Positions 18,545 to 26,876 of a stretch of DNA of 64,000 nucleotides are shown here, piece after piece. Origin of the DNA: an uncultured Hyphomonas sp. (lineage in GTDB: Bacteria; Pseudomonadota; Alphaproteobacteria; Caulobacterales; Hyphomonadaceae); assembly GCF_963675305.1 (NCBI RefSeq), contig NZ_OY776147.1, forward strand, positions 1 through 64,000, given 5' to 3'. The notes under the pieces are model-generated. The model had not been told where the DNA came from. It was given only the letters and a program-made list of their open reading frames with translations, and searched no databases. The translations under genes and the position numbers were made by a program. Positions within the stretch are counted from its first letter, which is position 1, and every line of letters starts with the position of its first letter.

Positions 18545-19064
18545 CGGTTTTCTCCATATTCGCTTTCAGTCGATCCAAAATTCGATAGATTGCAATCTTG
18601 ACGGCACCAGGTTTCTTGTTGACCAGGGCGGCGATATCCTTATAGGGCATTTCTGCGGCAAATCTCAGCCGGAGCAGCTCGCGTTCATCTTCGTCCAGTT
18701 TCTCGAGTTGATCCGCCAATCGCTGATGCTCTTCATGTGTACTGAGCTGGTCCAGAATTTCGGGTCTATCCTGGGGGAGTTCTTCCGAAAGTTCCGTGAC
18801 TGGCCGGGATGCTCGGTAATGGTCGGCGATCCTGCGGCGGGCGATGGTGAACAGCCAGGCGGCGAAGGGAGCCACGGGCCGGTATTGGCGGATGTTCTCG
18901 AAGGCATCGTGGAACACCTGTGAGGTGATATCCTCCGCGCTTTCATGATGGCGGACACGGCTGTAGATGTAGCGATAGATTTTGAGCGCATAGCGGTCAA
19001 AGAGTTCCCCAAATGCTTCCGGGTCTTGGGCTGCTCTGCGGGCTAGGATTTTATCAGAGGTCAT
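18531..19064 (-). CDS. ECF-type RNA polymerase sigma factor
   Basis: A sigma factor of about 177 residues with region 2 (AFGELFDRYALKIYRYIYSRV, SAEDITSQVFHDAFENI and PFAAWLFTIARRRIADHYR) and region 4 (LDEDERELLRLRFAAEMPYKDIAALVNKKPGAVKIAIYRILDRLK). I prefer MTSDKILARR at 19064, where family similarity begins, over an ATG at 19094; neither has a clear Shine-Dalgarno sequence. It is followed by a membrane protein with an extracytoplasmic repeat domain, the usual partner arrangement. Confidence 0.85.
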   Translation of the reverse strand: MTSDKILARRAAQDPEAFGELFDRYALKIYRYIYSRVRHHESAEDITSQVFHDAFENIRQYRPVAPFAAWLFTIARRRIADHYRASRPVTELSEELPQDRPEILDQLSTHEEHQRLADQLEKLDEDERELLRLRFAAEMPYKDIAALVNKKPGAVKIAIYRILDRLKANMEKTDASK

Positions 19065-19200
19065 AAGGCGGGTAGATGATGGTCCTGGTGCCATGTGAGT
19101 TGATTTGGTCTGTCGGACTGAAGCTCGAGCTTTTTGTCTTTCCTGATTAAGATATCGTTGAAAACCGAAAAAAGGAACAAATTTCCCCCAATTTGTGATG

Positions 19201-19227
19201 GGGTGCGCTCAAAATCTGAGCGCACCC
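19201..19227. terminator. hairpin of the GTGCGCTCA family
   Basis: Perfect 11-bp inverted repeat GGGTGCGCTCA (19201-19211)/TGAGCGCACCC (19217-19227) with loop AAATC, in the gap between two genes that are both on the minus strand. T-runs are weak. A sister hairpin with the same core and a five-base loop lies at 43313. Confidence 0.5.
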
Positions 19228-19240
19228 TGTAATCAATTAT

Positions 19241-19290
19241 GGACTGCGAGATTGCTTCGTCGTCCTTTCAGGACTTTCTCGCAATGACAA
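19241..19290. repeat. dispersed palindromic repeat, copy 1 (TCATTGCGAG type)
   Basis: On the minus strand it reads TGTCATTGCGAG ... CGAAGCAATCTCGCA, with an inner GTCCT/AGGAC hairpin. It shares the TCATTGCGAG and CGAAGCAATCT blocks with copy 2 at 20830. It lies just after the membrane-protein gene at 19299. Confidence 0.6.
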
Positions 19291-19298
19291 TCTGTTTC

Positions 19299-19922
19299 TT
19301 AAATCCAGTGCAAAATCCCGGCAAAGACCACCATCATCAGGGCATCCACCGCGAAAAGCGTGCCGATCACCCGGCGCTGGACTTTGGGCTGCCAGTCGTA
19401 GGCCAGGAAGGAGACCACGAAGAAGGGGATGTAGGTGGTGATGAAGACCGGGAAAGCGCCCCACCAGGGATAAACCCAGTGGAAAGCGGGTGTTTTGGCC
19501 AGGAAGATCTCAATGATCGAGAACAGGGCGGCATTCGCCACGGCCATCACGATCCGGTTGTTGATACCCAGGATTTTGGCCTTGGAGTCCGCGGGCAGCA
19601 ATTTACTGAGCACCACGCCGGCGATCGCGAACATGAAGCTCAGCTCGATCCCTACCCCGATCAGGATCAGGAAACTGGTGCCGGTCGGGACCGTCCAGAG
19701 GGCATGGCCGCTGAAATGCTGGATCAGGGCGTTGCCGATCTCATAGAACCAGTGGACGCCATACAGCGCCAGCCCGGCCGCAATGCCCTTGAAATTGCCC
19801 TTTTGATACTCGTTGGTGTAGACGTAGATCACCAGCGCCAGCAGCGTGATGACCACCCATTGGAAGTTCTCGCCCGAGCGCAGGATTGCCAGGGCCTGGT
19901 CGGTCAGTTCAGGTTGGTTCAT
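19299..19922 (-). CDS. multi-pass membrane protein of unknown function
   Basis: I do not recognise the family. The 207-residue protein has six or seven hydrophobic helices (about residues 20-36, 45-60, 75-105, 120-140, 150-175 and 185-207), few charged residues outside short loops, and HW/YE dyads in helices 2-3. The start MNQPELTD at 19922 is supported by a strong AAGGAGGAAA (19924-19933); an upstream in-frame start at 20015 would add 31 residues without such a signal. It is probably expressed on its own. Confidence 0.6.
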   Translation of the reverse strand: MNQPELTDQALAILRSGENFQWVVITLLALVIYVYTNEYQKGNFKGIAAGLALYGVHWFYEIGNALIQHFSGHALWTVPTGTSFLILIGVGIELSFMFAIAGVVLSKLLPADSKAKILGINNRIVMAVANAALFSIIEIFLAKTPAFHWVYPWWGAFPVFITTYIPFFVVSFLAYDWQPKVQRRVIGTLFAVDALMMVVFAGILHWI

Positions 19923-20150
19923 GTTTCCTCCTTGAAAGGTGTTAGTCATTGTGACAAGCTGAACAGCCTCAGGCTGTATCAGCAAAGTGCCTAGCGTTAA
20001 GAGACGCTGGCTCACATCGGGATCGTGGCTATCTCAGATTATTTCCCTAAGAAATTTTAACCGATTCTCTGGCGTCAGACTGAAACTGAGGAACGCCCTC
20101 CTGTATAATGAAAGCGGGGTTGAATCGAGGTTCAATGGGAGATATGTTCA

Positions 20151-20816
20151 ATGGGTTATTATCGGGATTTAGATGCGCTCAGTCTGGAAGATTATCAGGT
20201 AATTTTGGAGTCAGCGGACCTGCTGCCCAGCCGGCGTGTGCTGCAGGAGGACACCGCAGCGCGCTTTGCCGCGCTGAAGGCGCAGGGGCTGGCAACCGTC
20301 GCGGATTTGCAGAACGCGCTTAAGACCAAAACCAAATTGCAGATTTTCGCTCTTAAGAGCGGGTTAGACGAGGATTACCTCAAGATCCTGATCCGGGAGG
20401 TCAATAGCTTACAGCCCAAGCCGAACAAGCTGGCGGACATCCCTGACGTACCCGAGGCGGTTGTGAGCGCGCTGGCGAACCTGGGGATCAAAGACACGGT
20501 GCGCCTTTACGACCGGGTGCGCACGCCCGCGGATCGGGCTGCCCTGGCCGCGGTGGATGAGGGGGAGATTTTGCATCTGGCGAAACTGACCGACCTTTCC
20601 CGCATTCGCTGGGTGAACCACACTTTTGCTGCCATCCTGCTTGCGGCCGGGTACGAAAGCGCGGCGCGGGTAGCCCAGGCCGACCTGGAGCAACTGCACG
20701 CGGATGTGAAGCGCGTGAATGTGGAGCGAGGTTATTTCAAAGGGCAGATCGGCTTGCATGATATGGTGCTGACCGTAAACGCGGCGAAGGATGTGGAGCA
20801 GGATATTGGGTGGTAA
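20151..20816 (+). CDS. DUF4332-domain protein (helix-hairpin-helix-like)
   Basis: A soluble 221-residue protein that reads as two tandem helical units with the DUF4332 pattern: FAALKAQGLATVADLQNALKTK and LADIPDVPEAVVSALANLGIKDTVRLYDRVRTPADRAALA. Such units resemble the helix-hairpin-helix and RNA-polymerase alpha C-terminal folds that bind DNA, but no function is established. The ATG at 20151 is the second of two in-frame candidates around an AATGGG sequence. It stands alone between a membrane protein on the other strand and a LysE-type exporter. Confidence 0.65.
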   Translation: MGYYRDLDALSLEDYQVILESADLLPSRRVLQEDTAARFAALKAQGLATVADLQNALKTKTKLQIFALKSGLDEDYLKILIREVNSLQPKPNKLADIPDVPEAVVSALANLGIKDTVRLYDRVRTPADRAALAAVDEGEILHLAKLTDLSRIRWVNHTFAAILLAAGYESAARVAQADLEQLHADVKRVNVERGYFKGQIGLHDMVLTVNAAKDVEQDIGW

Positions 20817-20829
20817 GAGAGCTATTTTG

Positions 20830-20897
20830 TCATTGCGAGCACAGCGAAGCAATCTGAGAAAAACCGAAGTTGAGATTTGTTCCTAAGCTCGCAATGA
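20830..20897. repeat. 68-bp palindromic repeat, copy 2 (TCATTGCGAG type)
   Basis: Ends are a perfect 11-bp inverted repeat TCATTGCGAGC (20830-20840)/GCTCGCAATGA (20887-20897), with CGAAGCAATCT inside. Shape and size fit a REP/MITE-like dispersed element. It lies between two plus-strand genes. Confidence 0.65.
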
Positions 20898-20937
20898 TAG
20901 GATAAAGTTATCCAGTTATTCGTCTATAATTGCTCCC

Positions 20938-21552
20938 ATGTTATTTTCCATTCTCCTCTCCGCTGCCACTATCGGCTTTTCCGCAGGGGTCACCCCCGGG
21001 CCGTTTCAGGCGCTGCTGCTCTCCTATGCCATCAAGGGCGGTTGGAAGAAAGCGCTGCCTGCTGTCTTCGCGCCGGTGGTCAGCGACGGGCCGGTGATCC
21101 TGCTGGTGCTGCTGATTCTCAATAACGTCTCAGCCGGCTTTGTGCGGGTGCTGCAGATCGGTGGGGCATTGTTTCTGCTCTATTTGGCCTGGGATGCTTT
21201 CCGGGCCTATCGCAATTACACTGGGGTTGAGGAGCTTGCAGAGACCGGGGGATTCCAAACCTTGCTCAAAGCGACCGCCATGAACCTGATCTCGCCCGGC
21301 CCCTGGCTCTTTTGGAGCTTGATCAACGGGCCGAACCTGATTGAGGCCTGGCAGGTTTCGCCCTGGTGGGGAGTGGGCTATCTGGGGGCGTTTTACGGCG
21401 TTTTCATCCTGACCAATACTGTATTGATCGTGCTCTTTTCGCTTGTGCGCCAGATGGGGGACAAGGTGCGCCGGGGATTGCTGCTCGCCGCTGCGCTTGT
21501 GTTGGCGGGCTTCGCGGTGTACCAGTTCCTGCAGGGTGTAGGGGTGATGTAG
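20938..21552 (+). CDS. LysE/RhtB-family amino-acid exporter
   Basis: A 204-residue inner-membrane protein with about six helices. The family signature is clear: FSAGVTPGPFQALLLSYAIKGGWKKALPAVFAPVVSDGP near the N-terminus, then GGALFLLYLAWDAFRAYRN and KATAMNLISPGPWLFWSLINGP. Members export basic or hydrophobic amino acids by proton antiport; the substrate cannot be told here. A TATAAT at 20925-20930 lies only seven bases before the ATG and there is no Shine-Dalgarno sequence, so the message may be leaderless. Confidence 0.85.
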   Translation: MLFSILLSAATIGFSAGVTPGPFQALLLSYAIKGGWKKALPAVFAPVVSDGPVILLVLLILNNVSAGFVRVLQIGGALFLLYLAWDAFRAYRNYTGVEELAETGGFQTLLKATAMNLISPGPWLFWSLINGPNLIEAWQVSPWWGVGYLGAFYGVFILTNTVLIVLFSLVRQMGDKVRRGLLLAAALVLAGFAVYQFLQGVGVM

Positions 21553-21656
21553 GGGTTTTCCTCTCGTCGGATGTGGGGTAATACCTTCCCAGCGCCCTCC
21601 GTTAGGGGGTAGTAAGGTAAAAGTAAGCAAGTCAACGAGGAAAGTGGGGGTGAGGA

Positions 21657-22025
21657 GTGGATAGAAGCGAACAAATTTCCAGACAAGCTAAAGAAGGATT
21701 GATTGAAGCGGCCAGAGAGATGCGGAAGTATCCAACAGAAGCCGAGGCTTTGCTGTGGGAATCGTTGCGGAAAAAGCAGGTAGATGGTTTCCGATTTCGC
21801 AGGCAGCATATCATTCATACTTTTATTGCTGATTTTTATTGCCCGAAAGCGAAGTTGATCATTGAGATTGATGGAGGTGTTCACTTGGCTCAGGCCGATT
21901 ATGATGCGTTTCGTGAAGATGTCTTGATTCAATTGGGCTGCACAGTAATTCGATTCACGAATGAACAAGTCATGGAGCAGACTTCCTTTGTTTTGGAGGA
22001 GATCAGGAGAAAGCTTTCGGAATGA
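21657..22025 (+). CDS. DUF559 (Vsr-like endonuclease fold) protein
   Basis: A 122-residue protein with the DUF559 pattern: REMRKYPTEAEALLWESLRKKQVDGFRFRRQHIIHTFIADFYCPKAKLIIEIDGGVH, then QLGCTVIRFTNEQVM. The family shares the fold of very-short-patch repair endonucleases; the acidic residue in FIADFYC and the EIDGG motif would be the catalytic site. Function is not known. The start is GTG with GTGAGGA directly before it. It is followed at once by a GC-rich tandem repeat of the kind often seen beside DUF559 genes, which hints at a mobile or multicopy unit. Confidence 0.8.
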   Translation: MDRSEQISRQAKEGLIEAAREMRKYPTEAEALLWESLRKKQVDGFRFRRQHIIHTFIADFYCPKAKLIIEIDGGVHLAQADYDAFREDVLIQLGCTVIRFTNEQVMEQTSFVLEEIRRKLSE

Positions 22026-22035
22026 TGACCCCATC

Positions 22036-22254
22036 CCTGACCCTTCCCCTTGAAAGGGGAAGGGAACCTGCGAAGCAGGGGGTAGGGGTAGAATCCCGCG
22101 ATCCGACAGTGTTCCGCACCCTTCGTTGACACTTCGGGTGTTCCGCTTCGCTCCAGGGAAGGGAACCTGCGGAGCAGGGGGTAGGGGGTGTATCCCGCGA
22201 TCCGGTAGTGTTCCGCACCCTCCGTTGACACTTCGGGTGTTTCGCTTCGTTCAA
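22036..22254. repeat. 99-bp tandem repeat, two copies, after the DUF559 gene
   Basis: A short CCCTTCCCCTT/AAGGGGAAGGG inverted repeat (22041-22063) leads into two head-to-tail 99-bp units (22057-22155 and 22156-22254) that differ at roughly ten positions. Each unit has GGGAAGGGAACCTGC, CCCGCGATCCG, GTGTTCCGCACCC and a CACTTCGGGTGTT block. The gap to 22349 holds nothing else that I can support. Confidence 0.8.
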
Positions 22255-22349
22255 ATGGCCACCGATCAACCCTTCCTGAGGGGGTGGCTTTCACCCGCCT
22301 AAATATGGTAAACTTCCAGAACTTCGCCCCGAGTTTTTAAGGATTCCCT

Positions 22350-22919
22350 ATGTTCCCAAAAGCCAGTCCAAAAGTCGTTGAACGAGCCAAACAGATCCTG
22401 GCTTATGATCCGGTTTTCATTGACACCGAAACTACCGGTTTCACCCACAAAGACGTCGTGATCGAGATCGGCGTGGTGGACCTGCACGGCAACACGCTCT
22501 ACGAATCGCTCTTCAAACCGGCTATCCCGATCCCGCCCGATTCGGTGGCGGTGCATCATATCACCGAGGAGATGGTGGCGGAAGCGCCCTCCTGGAAGGA
22601 TGCCTGGGAGGATATGGAACCCGTCTTGAAAGGGCGGCTGGTGGGGATGTACAATGCCGAATTTGACCTGCGGATGATGAAGCAGACTCATGAACGATAT
22701 TGGCTGGATTGGCCGCTGGATGACCGGCATTTCTTTTGCGTAATGAAGCTCTACGCCGCTTTTTATGGTGAACTGAGCACTCGCAGCCGGGGCTACCGAC
22801 TGCATAAATTGGAAGCTGCCGGCGCGGCTTGTGGCATCCCCTTGCCCAACTCACACCGCGCCGTGGATGATGCCCTGCTCACAGCGGAGCTCTTCCGCTA
22901 TATGGCAAATTACAGTTAA
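22350..22919 (+). CDS. DEDDh 3'-5' exonuclease (DNA polymerase III epsilon-like)
   Basis: A 189-residue exonuclease domain protein. ExoI is VFIDTETTG (residues about 22-30) with the catalytic DTE, ExoII is YNAEFDLRMM near residue 110, and ExoIII is NSHRAVDDALLT near the end, with the DEDDh histidine. Standing alone it is likely a proofreading-type or RNase-T-like nuclease rather than part of the replicase. The next gene starts 29 bases later behind CGGAGGAG. Confidence 0.85.
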   Translation: MFPKASPKVVERAKQILAYDPVFIDTETTGFTHKDVVIEIGVVDLHGNTLYESLFKPAIPIPPDSVAVHHITEEMVAEAPSWKDAWEDMEPVLKGRLVGMYNAEFDLRMMKQTHERYWLDWPLDDRHFFCVMKLYAAFYGELSTRSRGYRLHKLEAAGAACGIPLPNSHRAVDDALLTAELFRYMANYS

Positions 22920-22948
22920 TCGACCCTGATCTCACCCGGAGGAGACCT

Positions 22949-24992
22949 ATGCCCCTGAATTATCCCCCCACTCGAGCTGATGACTTTGTCGAGGTACTGC
23001 ATGGTGTGCCCGTGCCTGATCCCTACCGTTGGATGGAGGACCTCGATAGTGACGAGATCCGCCAATGGATTGAGGCCCAAAACGAGCTGACCTTTGACCT
23101 TCTGGATTCTTCACCCTTGCGGGAAGAAATCCGCCAGCGGATGACGACCCTCTGGAATTATGAAAAAATGTCAGCCCCGGTCAAACGCGCCGGGCGGTAT
23201 TTCTACTTCTATAACGATGGGCTGCAGAATCAGGATGTGCTCTATTGGATGGGCAGCCTGGATGATGAGCCGAAAGTTTTGCTTGACCCCAATACCCTCT
23301 CCGAAGACGGCACAGTTGCGCTTTCCGGTGCGTCGATCAGCCCCGATGGGCGATACCTGGCCTATGGGATTGCGGATGCCGGGTCGGACTGGCAGACCTG
23401 GCATGTGCGCCGGGTTGAGGATGCTGTTGATCTGGATGACCTGGTGGAATGGGTCAAGTTCTCCGGGGCCAGTTGGGATGGCCAAAGTGAGGGTTTTTTC
23501 TACAGCCGTTACGATGCGCCGCAGGGCGCCGCGCTCAAACAGACGAATTACTTCCACAAGCTCTACTATCACAAGCTGGGGACGGACCAGTCTGAGGACA
23601 AATTAATCTATGACCGCCCGGACCAAAAGGGCTGGCTGTTCTTGAGCCATGTCAGCGAGGATGGGCATTATTTGACTATTTCGGTTGAACAAGGGACCGC
23701 CTCAGAAAATGCCAACTTCATCCTTGACCTGACAAACCCCAAGGCTGAGGTAGTGGAATTATTGCCAAATTTCGATGCGGAGTATGTCTTTGTAGGCAAC
23801 GACGGCCCCCGGTTCTATTACCGCACCGACCAGGGCGCACCCCAGCAGCGTCTGGTGGCGGTTGACCTGGCGCACCCCCAGCCTGAGGATTGGGTGGAGA
23901 TCGTTTCGGAAAGCGCGGACAAGCTGGAATTTGTGGACTATGTCGGCGGCCGCTTTATCTGCACTTACCTGCATGACGCGGCCAATAAGGTCAAGTTCTT
24001 CAAAACGGATGGCACGCCGGATGGCGAATTGGCGCTGCCCGGCCCCGGTACGGTGATGGGTTTTAGCGGGCGCAGTGATGACACCGAGACTTTCTATAAA
24101 TTCTCGTCGTTCACCACCCCCGGCACGGTCTATCATCTCGATCTGACCACCCGCGAGGTGGCCGTTTTCCGCCAGCCGGAATTGGCCTTTGACCCCGAAG
24201 ATTATGTCACGGAACAGGTCTTCTACCCGAGCAAAGACGGCACGCCAAATCCCGCTGTTCATCAGCCATCGCAAGGATTTAGTTATCAACGGCGATACAC
24301 CGACTCATCTCTATGGCTACGGTGGGTTCAATATCCCCATTCCGGCGGCCTTCAGCGTCCCGAACCTGGTCTGGATGGAGCGCGGAGGGATCTATGCCCA
24401 GGCGCAGCTCCGCGGCGGCGGAGAATATGGCCGGGCCTGGCATGAGGGCGGGATGCTGCACAACAAGCAGAATGTCTTTGATGATTTCATCGCTGCGGCG
24501 GAATATCTGATTGACCGGGGGTACACTCGCAAGGAGAAGCTCGTCGTGGGTGGGCGCAGCAACGGCGGTTTGTTGGTTGGCGCAGTGCTGACCCAGCGGC
24601 CAGACCTCTTTGGCGTGACACTGCCCAATGTCGGTGTGCTGGATATGCTGCGCTTCCATAAGTTCACCATCGGTTGGGCCTGGGTGTCGGACTACGGTTC
24701 GCCGGATGATGCGGAAGATTTCAAGACCCTGCTGGCCTATTCGCCCCTTCATAACATTCGCGAGGGCGTGGCCTATCCACCCACAATGGTGATGACCGGG
24801 GACCATGACGACCGGGTCTTCCCTGCTCACAGCTTCAAATTTGCCGCGGCCTTGCAGAAAGCCCAGGCCGGCGAGGCGCCGGTGGTAATCCGGATCGAGA
24901 CTCGCGCGGGACATGGTGCGGGTAAGCCCACCGCCAAATTGATCGAAGAATTTGCCGATATGTGGACCTTTGCCCTGATGCACATGGGGTAA
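22949..24992 (+). CDS. prolyl oligopeptidase-family serine peptidase; frameshifted
   Basis: A two-domain peptidase of about 680 residues: an N-terminal beta-propeller that starts YPPTRADDFVEVLHGVPVPDPYRWMEDLDS, and a C-terminal alpha/beta hydrolase. The catalytic serine is in GGRSNGG (near residue 536), the aspartate in TGDHDDRVFPAH (near 620), and the histidine in RAGHGAGKP (near 655). It cleaves short peptides after proline in the cytoplasm; no signal peptide is visible. One indel near 24243 splits the frame just before IPLFISHRKD, where the family has a conserved DGTKIPLFI; the repaired length is normal. GGAGGAG precedes the ATG. Confidence 0.9.
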
Positions 24993-25022
24993 GGTAAGTC
25001 TATTTTTTTGGTTACTTTCTGA

Positions 25023-25049
25023 GGGATGCGGAAAAATCGCATCCCTTTT
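25023..25049 (+). terminator. intrinsic terminator after the prolyl oligopeptidase gene
   Basis: Stem GGGATGCG (25023-25030) with CGCATCCC (25038-25045), loop GAAAAAT, then TTTT. Confidence 0.8.
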
Positions 25050-25107
25050 CTTGTCTTTTTTTCGAGACCCCCGCAAAATTGTTGAGCAAAATTTTTGGAT
25101 TTTGAGG

Positions 25108-25113
25108 TATACT
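25108..25113 (+). promoter_or_regulatory. possible -10 element for the mgtE leader
   Basis: TATACT at 25108-25113. The only -35-like hexamer (TTGAGC, 25082-25087) is 20 bases away, so the promoter is tentative. The start would be near 25120, just before the upstream ORF. Confidence 0.35.
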
Positions 25114-25122
25114 TAACCTGCA

Positions 25123-25146
25123 ATGAACGATGACGATTTAGGTTAG
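25123..25146 (+). CDS. candidate mgtE leader peptide, MNDDDLG
   Basis: ATG at 25123 opens a seven-codon ORF, Met-Asn-Asp-Asp-Asp-Leu-Gly, stop TAG at 25144. It is the first ORF after the putative -10 and lies about 110 bases before an intrinsic terminator and about 190 before mgtE. Runs of acidic residues in leader peptides are known to destabilise ribosomes at low magnesium (E. coli mgtL uses an acidic/proline run). The match of an Asp-Asp-Asp uORF with a magnesium-transporter gene is the reason to list it; there is no Shine-Dalgarno sequence. Confidence 0.35.
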   Translation: MNDDDLG

Positions 25147-25255
25147 TGATAGATATTTGAAGGCCTTTCCAAGCCAGGGGGTTGAGTTGGTGACATCTGC
25201 AGGAGGATTATTGAATTAATCTCTGGCATTTGCCGCCTATCTGTGTTTGCTGTGG

Positions 25256-25294
25256 AAGACCTTCGCGACTATCTCCAACGTGATGGTCTTTTTT
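25256..25294 (+). terminator. intrinsic terminator (attenuator) in the mgtE leader
   Basis: Stem AAGACC-T-TCGCG (25256-25267) pairs with CGTGA-T-GGTCTT (25278-25290) with one T-T mismatch, followed by six T (25289-25294). It lies 38 bases upstream of mgtE and well after the terminator of the previous gene, so it belongs to the leader. The stretch 25147-25255 between uORF and terminator holds a short GGCA/TGCC hairpin and no known riboswitch core that I recognise. Confidence 0.6.
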
Positions 25295-25331
25295 CATGCA
25301 CTCGAATAAAAGGTCGTGTCTGGAGGCAAAC

Positions 25332-26698
25332 ATGGTGATCAAAGATCTCAACAACATTGATGAAGTGCTCGAACTGATCCGTCAGGCAGTCTCGGAGGGC
25401 AATTGGGATGAAGTTTCCACACTTCTCGAAAAGTTGAGACGTTCCGACCAGGCCGAAGTCTTTTCTGATCTGCCCACAGAGCAACAGCAGGAAATTATCC
25501 CCTTACTGACACCCGAAATCCACCGCGGACATCCTTGAGGAATTGGAGGATGAAGACGCGGCCGAGATCGCCAATCTGGATGGAGACCGGCCAGTTGGTG
25601 GAAATCGTTGACAACATGGAGCCGGACGAGGCGGCCCGACCTGCTGGGGGATATTCCTCCTGAGCAGGCGGAGGAAGTCCTTTCGCAGATCAACGACCCG
25701 GATGAAGTCCGGTCCCTTTTGGAACACGCGGATGAGACGGCCGGCGGGCGTGATGACCTCGCTGGATGTGATGATCGAGCAGGACATGACCGTTGACGAA
25801 GCCATCTGGCATCTGCGGCCATCTTTCCCCCGATTCGGAAGAGTATCTATTACCTCTTTGTGCAGGATATGGCTGGCCATCTGGTCGGCGTGGTTTCGCT
25901 GCGCCAGTTGGTGATCGCCAAGCCCGGCACGGTAATCAAAGAGATCATGGATAAAGACCCGATCTCGGTAAATGTGGGGTGCTGACCAGGAAAAAGCCGC
26001 TCGCTTGATGCAGCGTTATGACCTGCTGGCCTTGCCCGTGGTGGATGATGAAAACCATTTGGTCGGCATGATCACTTACGATGACTTGCTGGATGTGTTG
26101 GAAGACGAGGCCACCGAGGATATCTACCGTTTGGGTGGTGTTCCCAAGGAACAGCCTGCTGATGTCGGGCTGGACTTCGGCCATGAAGACCCGGCTGCCC
26201 TGGCTGGTATTGAATCTGCTGACCGCCCTAATCTCTTCAGCCGTGTTAAGCATCTTTGAGGATACGATTGCCCAGGTGGCGGTGATCGCGGCCTTTTTCC
26301 CGATTGTCGCAGGGGTCAGCGGCAGCGCGGCCACCCAAACCCTGACCGTCACGGTGCGTGGGTTGGCGTTGGGCGATATTGCGCCCAAAGAAGGGTTCAA
26401 GGCCCTCGGGCGTGAACTGCTGCTGGGACTGGTGAATGGCGTCAGTATCGGCGCCATCGTGGCAGTGATTGCCTTGATCTGGAAGGGGACAGCGCTGTTG
26501 GGTTTTGTGGTGGGGATTGCTGTATTCCTGAATATGATCTGCGCCGGGATCGCAGGTGTGTTGGTGCCGATGGCGATGCACCGGCTCAAGTTTGACCCCG
26601 CACTGGCCTCACCCATCCTGGTGACGACCATGACCGATACCCTGGGTTATTTCTTCTACCTGGGCCTGGCAACCTTATTGATCACGAGTTTGATTTAG
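25332..26698 (+). CDS. mgtE: magnesium transporter MgtE; many frameshifts
   Basis: A Mg2+ channel/transporter of about 450 residues: cytoplasmic MgtE N-domain (PTEQQQEIIPLL, ILEELEDEDAAEI, DLLGDIPPEQAEEVL), a tandem CBS domain (AGHLVGVVSLRQLV, KEIMDKDPISV, VVDDENHLVGMITYDDLLDVL) and a five-helix membrane domain. The pore signature is clear: AFFPIVAGVSGSAATQTLTVTVRGLALGDI, then GRELLLGLVNGVSIG and SPILVTTMTDTLGYF. The ATG at 25332 has TGGAGG four bases upstream. At least seven indels, mostly single extra bases (near 25515, 25578, 25637, 25747, 25815-25850, 25978 and 26185), scatter the protein over all three frames. Every domain is conserved in order and every error is of the same type as elsewhere in the window, so sequencing error is more likely than a pseudogene, though the density is the highest here. 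Confidence 0.85.
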
Positions 26699-26760
26699 AT
26701 CATTTGGGCGCGCTCACAATACGGAGCGAACCCTACACTCAGTAAAACCAATCCAATTAG

Positions 26761-26796
26761 GTCACGTATGGCGGCGAAGCCGTCTACGTGACTTTT
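26761..26796 (+). terminator. terminator-like hairpin after mgtE (GTCACGTA family)
   Basis: GTCACGTA (26761-26768) pairs with TACGTGAC (26785-26792), with an inner CGGC/GCCG helix, then TTTT. Same core as the recJ terminator at 16612. Confidence 0.65.
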
Positions 26797-26809
26797 AAGT
26801 TAGATTCCC

Positions 26810-26837
26810 TTGACAGATATTCCAAGTGTCATATAAT
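26810..26837 (+). promoter_or_regulatory. consensus promoter of the arsR-zntA operon
   Basis: TTGACA (26810-26815), a 16-base spacer, TATAAT (26832-26837): a perfect sigma-70 pair. Confidence 0.85.
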
Positions 26838-26840
26838 CAA

Positions 26841-26862
26841 TATATGAACAAGTGCTCATATA
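26841..26862 (+). promoter_or_regulatory. ArsR/SmtB-type operator
   Basis: Inverted repeat TATATGA (26841-26847)/TCATATA (26856-26862), centre ACAAGTGC. Size and sequence fit the 12-2-12 operators of zinc- and cadmium-sensing ArsR-family repressors. It covers the predicted transcription start, so bound repressor would block its own operon. Confidence 0.75.
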
Positions 26863-26876
26863 TTCAAGGATAGACC

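Noticed and set aside
22057..22254. CRISPR-like repeat after the DUF559 gene
   Set aside because: Only two long head-to-tail 99-bp units with internal divergence; no short repeat/spacer pattern.
25114..25331. M-box Mg2+ riboswitch before mgtE
   Set aside because: The conserved M-box blocks (GTTAGGTGAGGCTCC-like start, GACGCCAATGGGTCAACAGA-like core) are not there; only a GGTTAG resemblance is seen.
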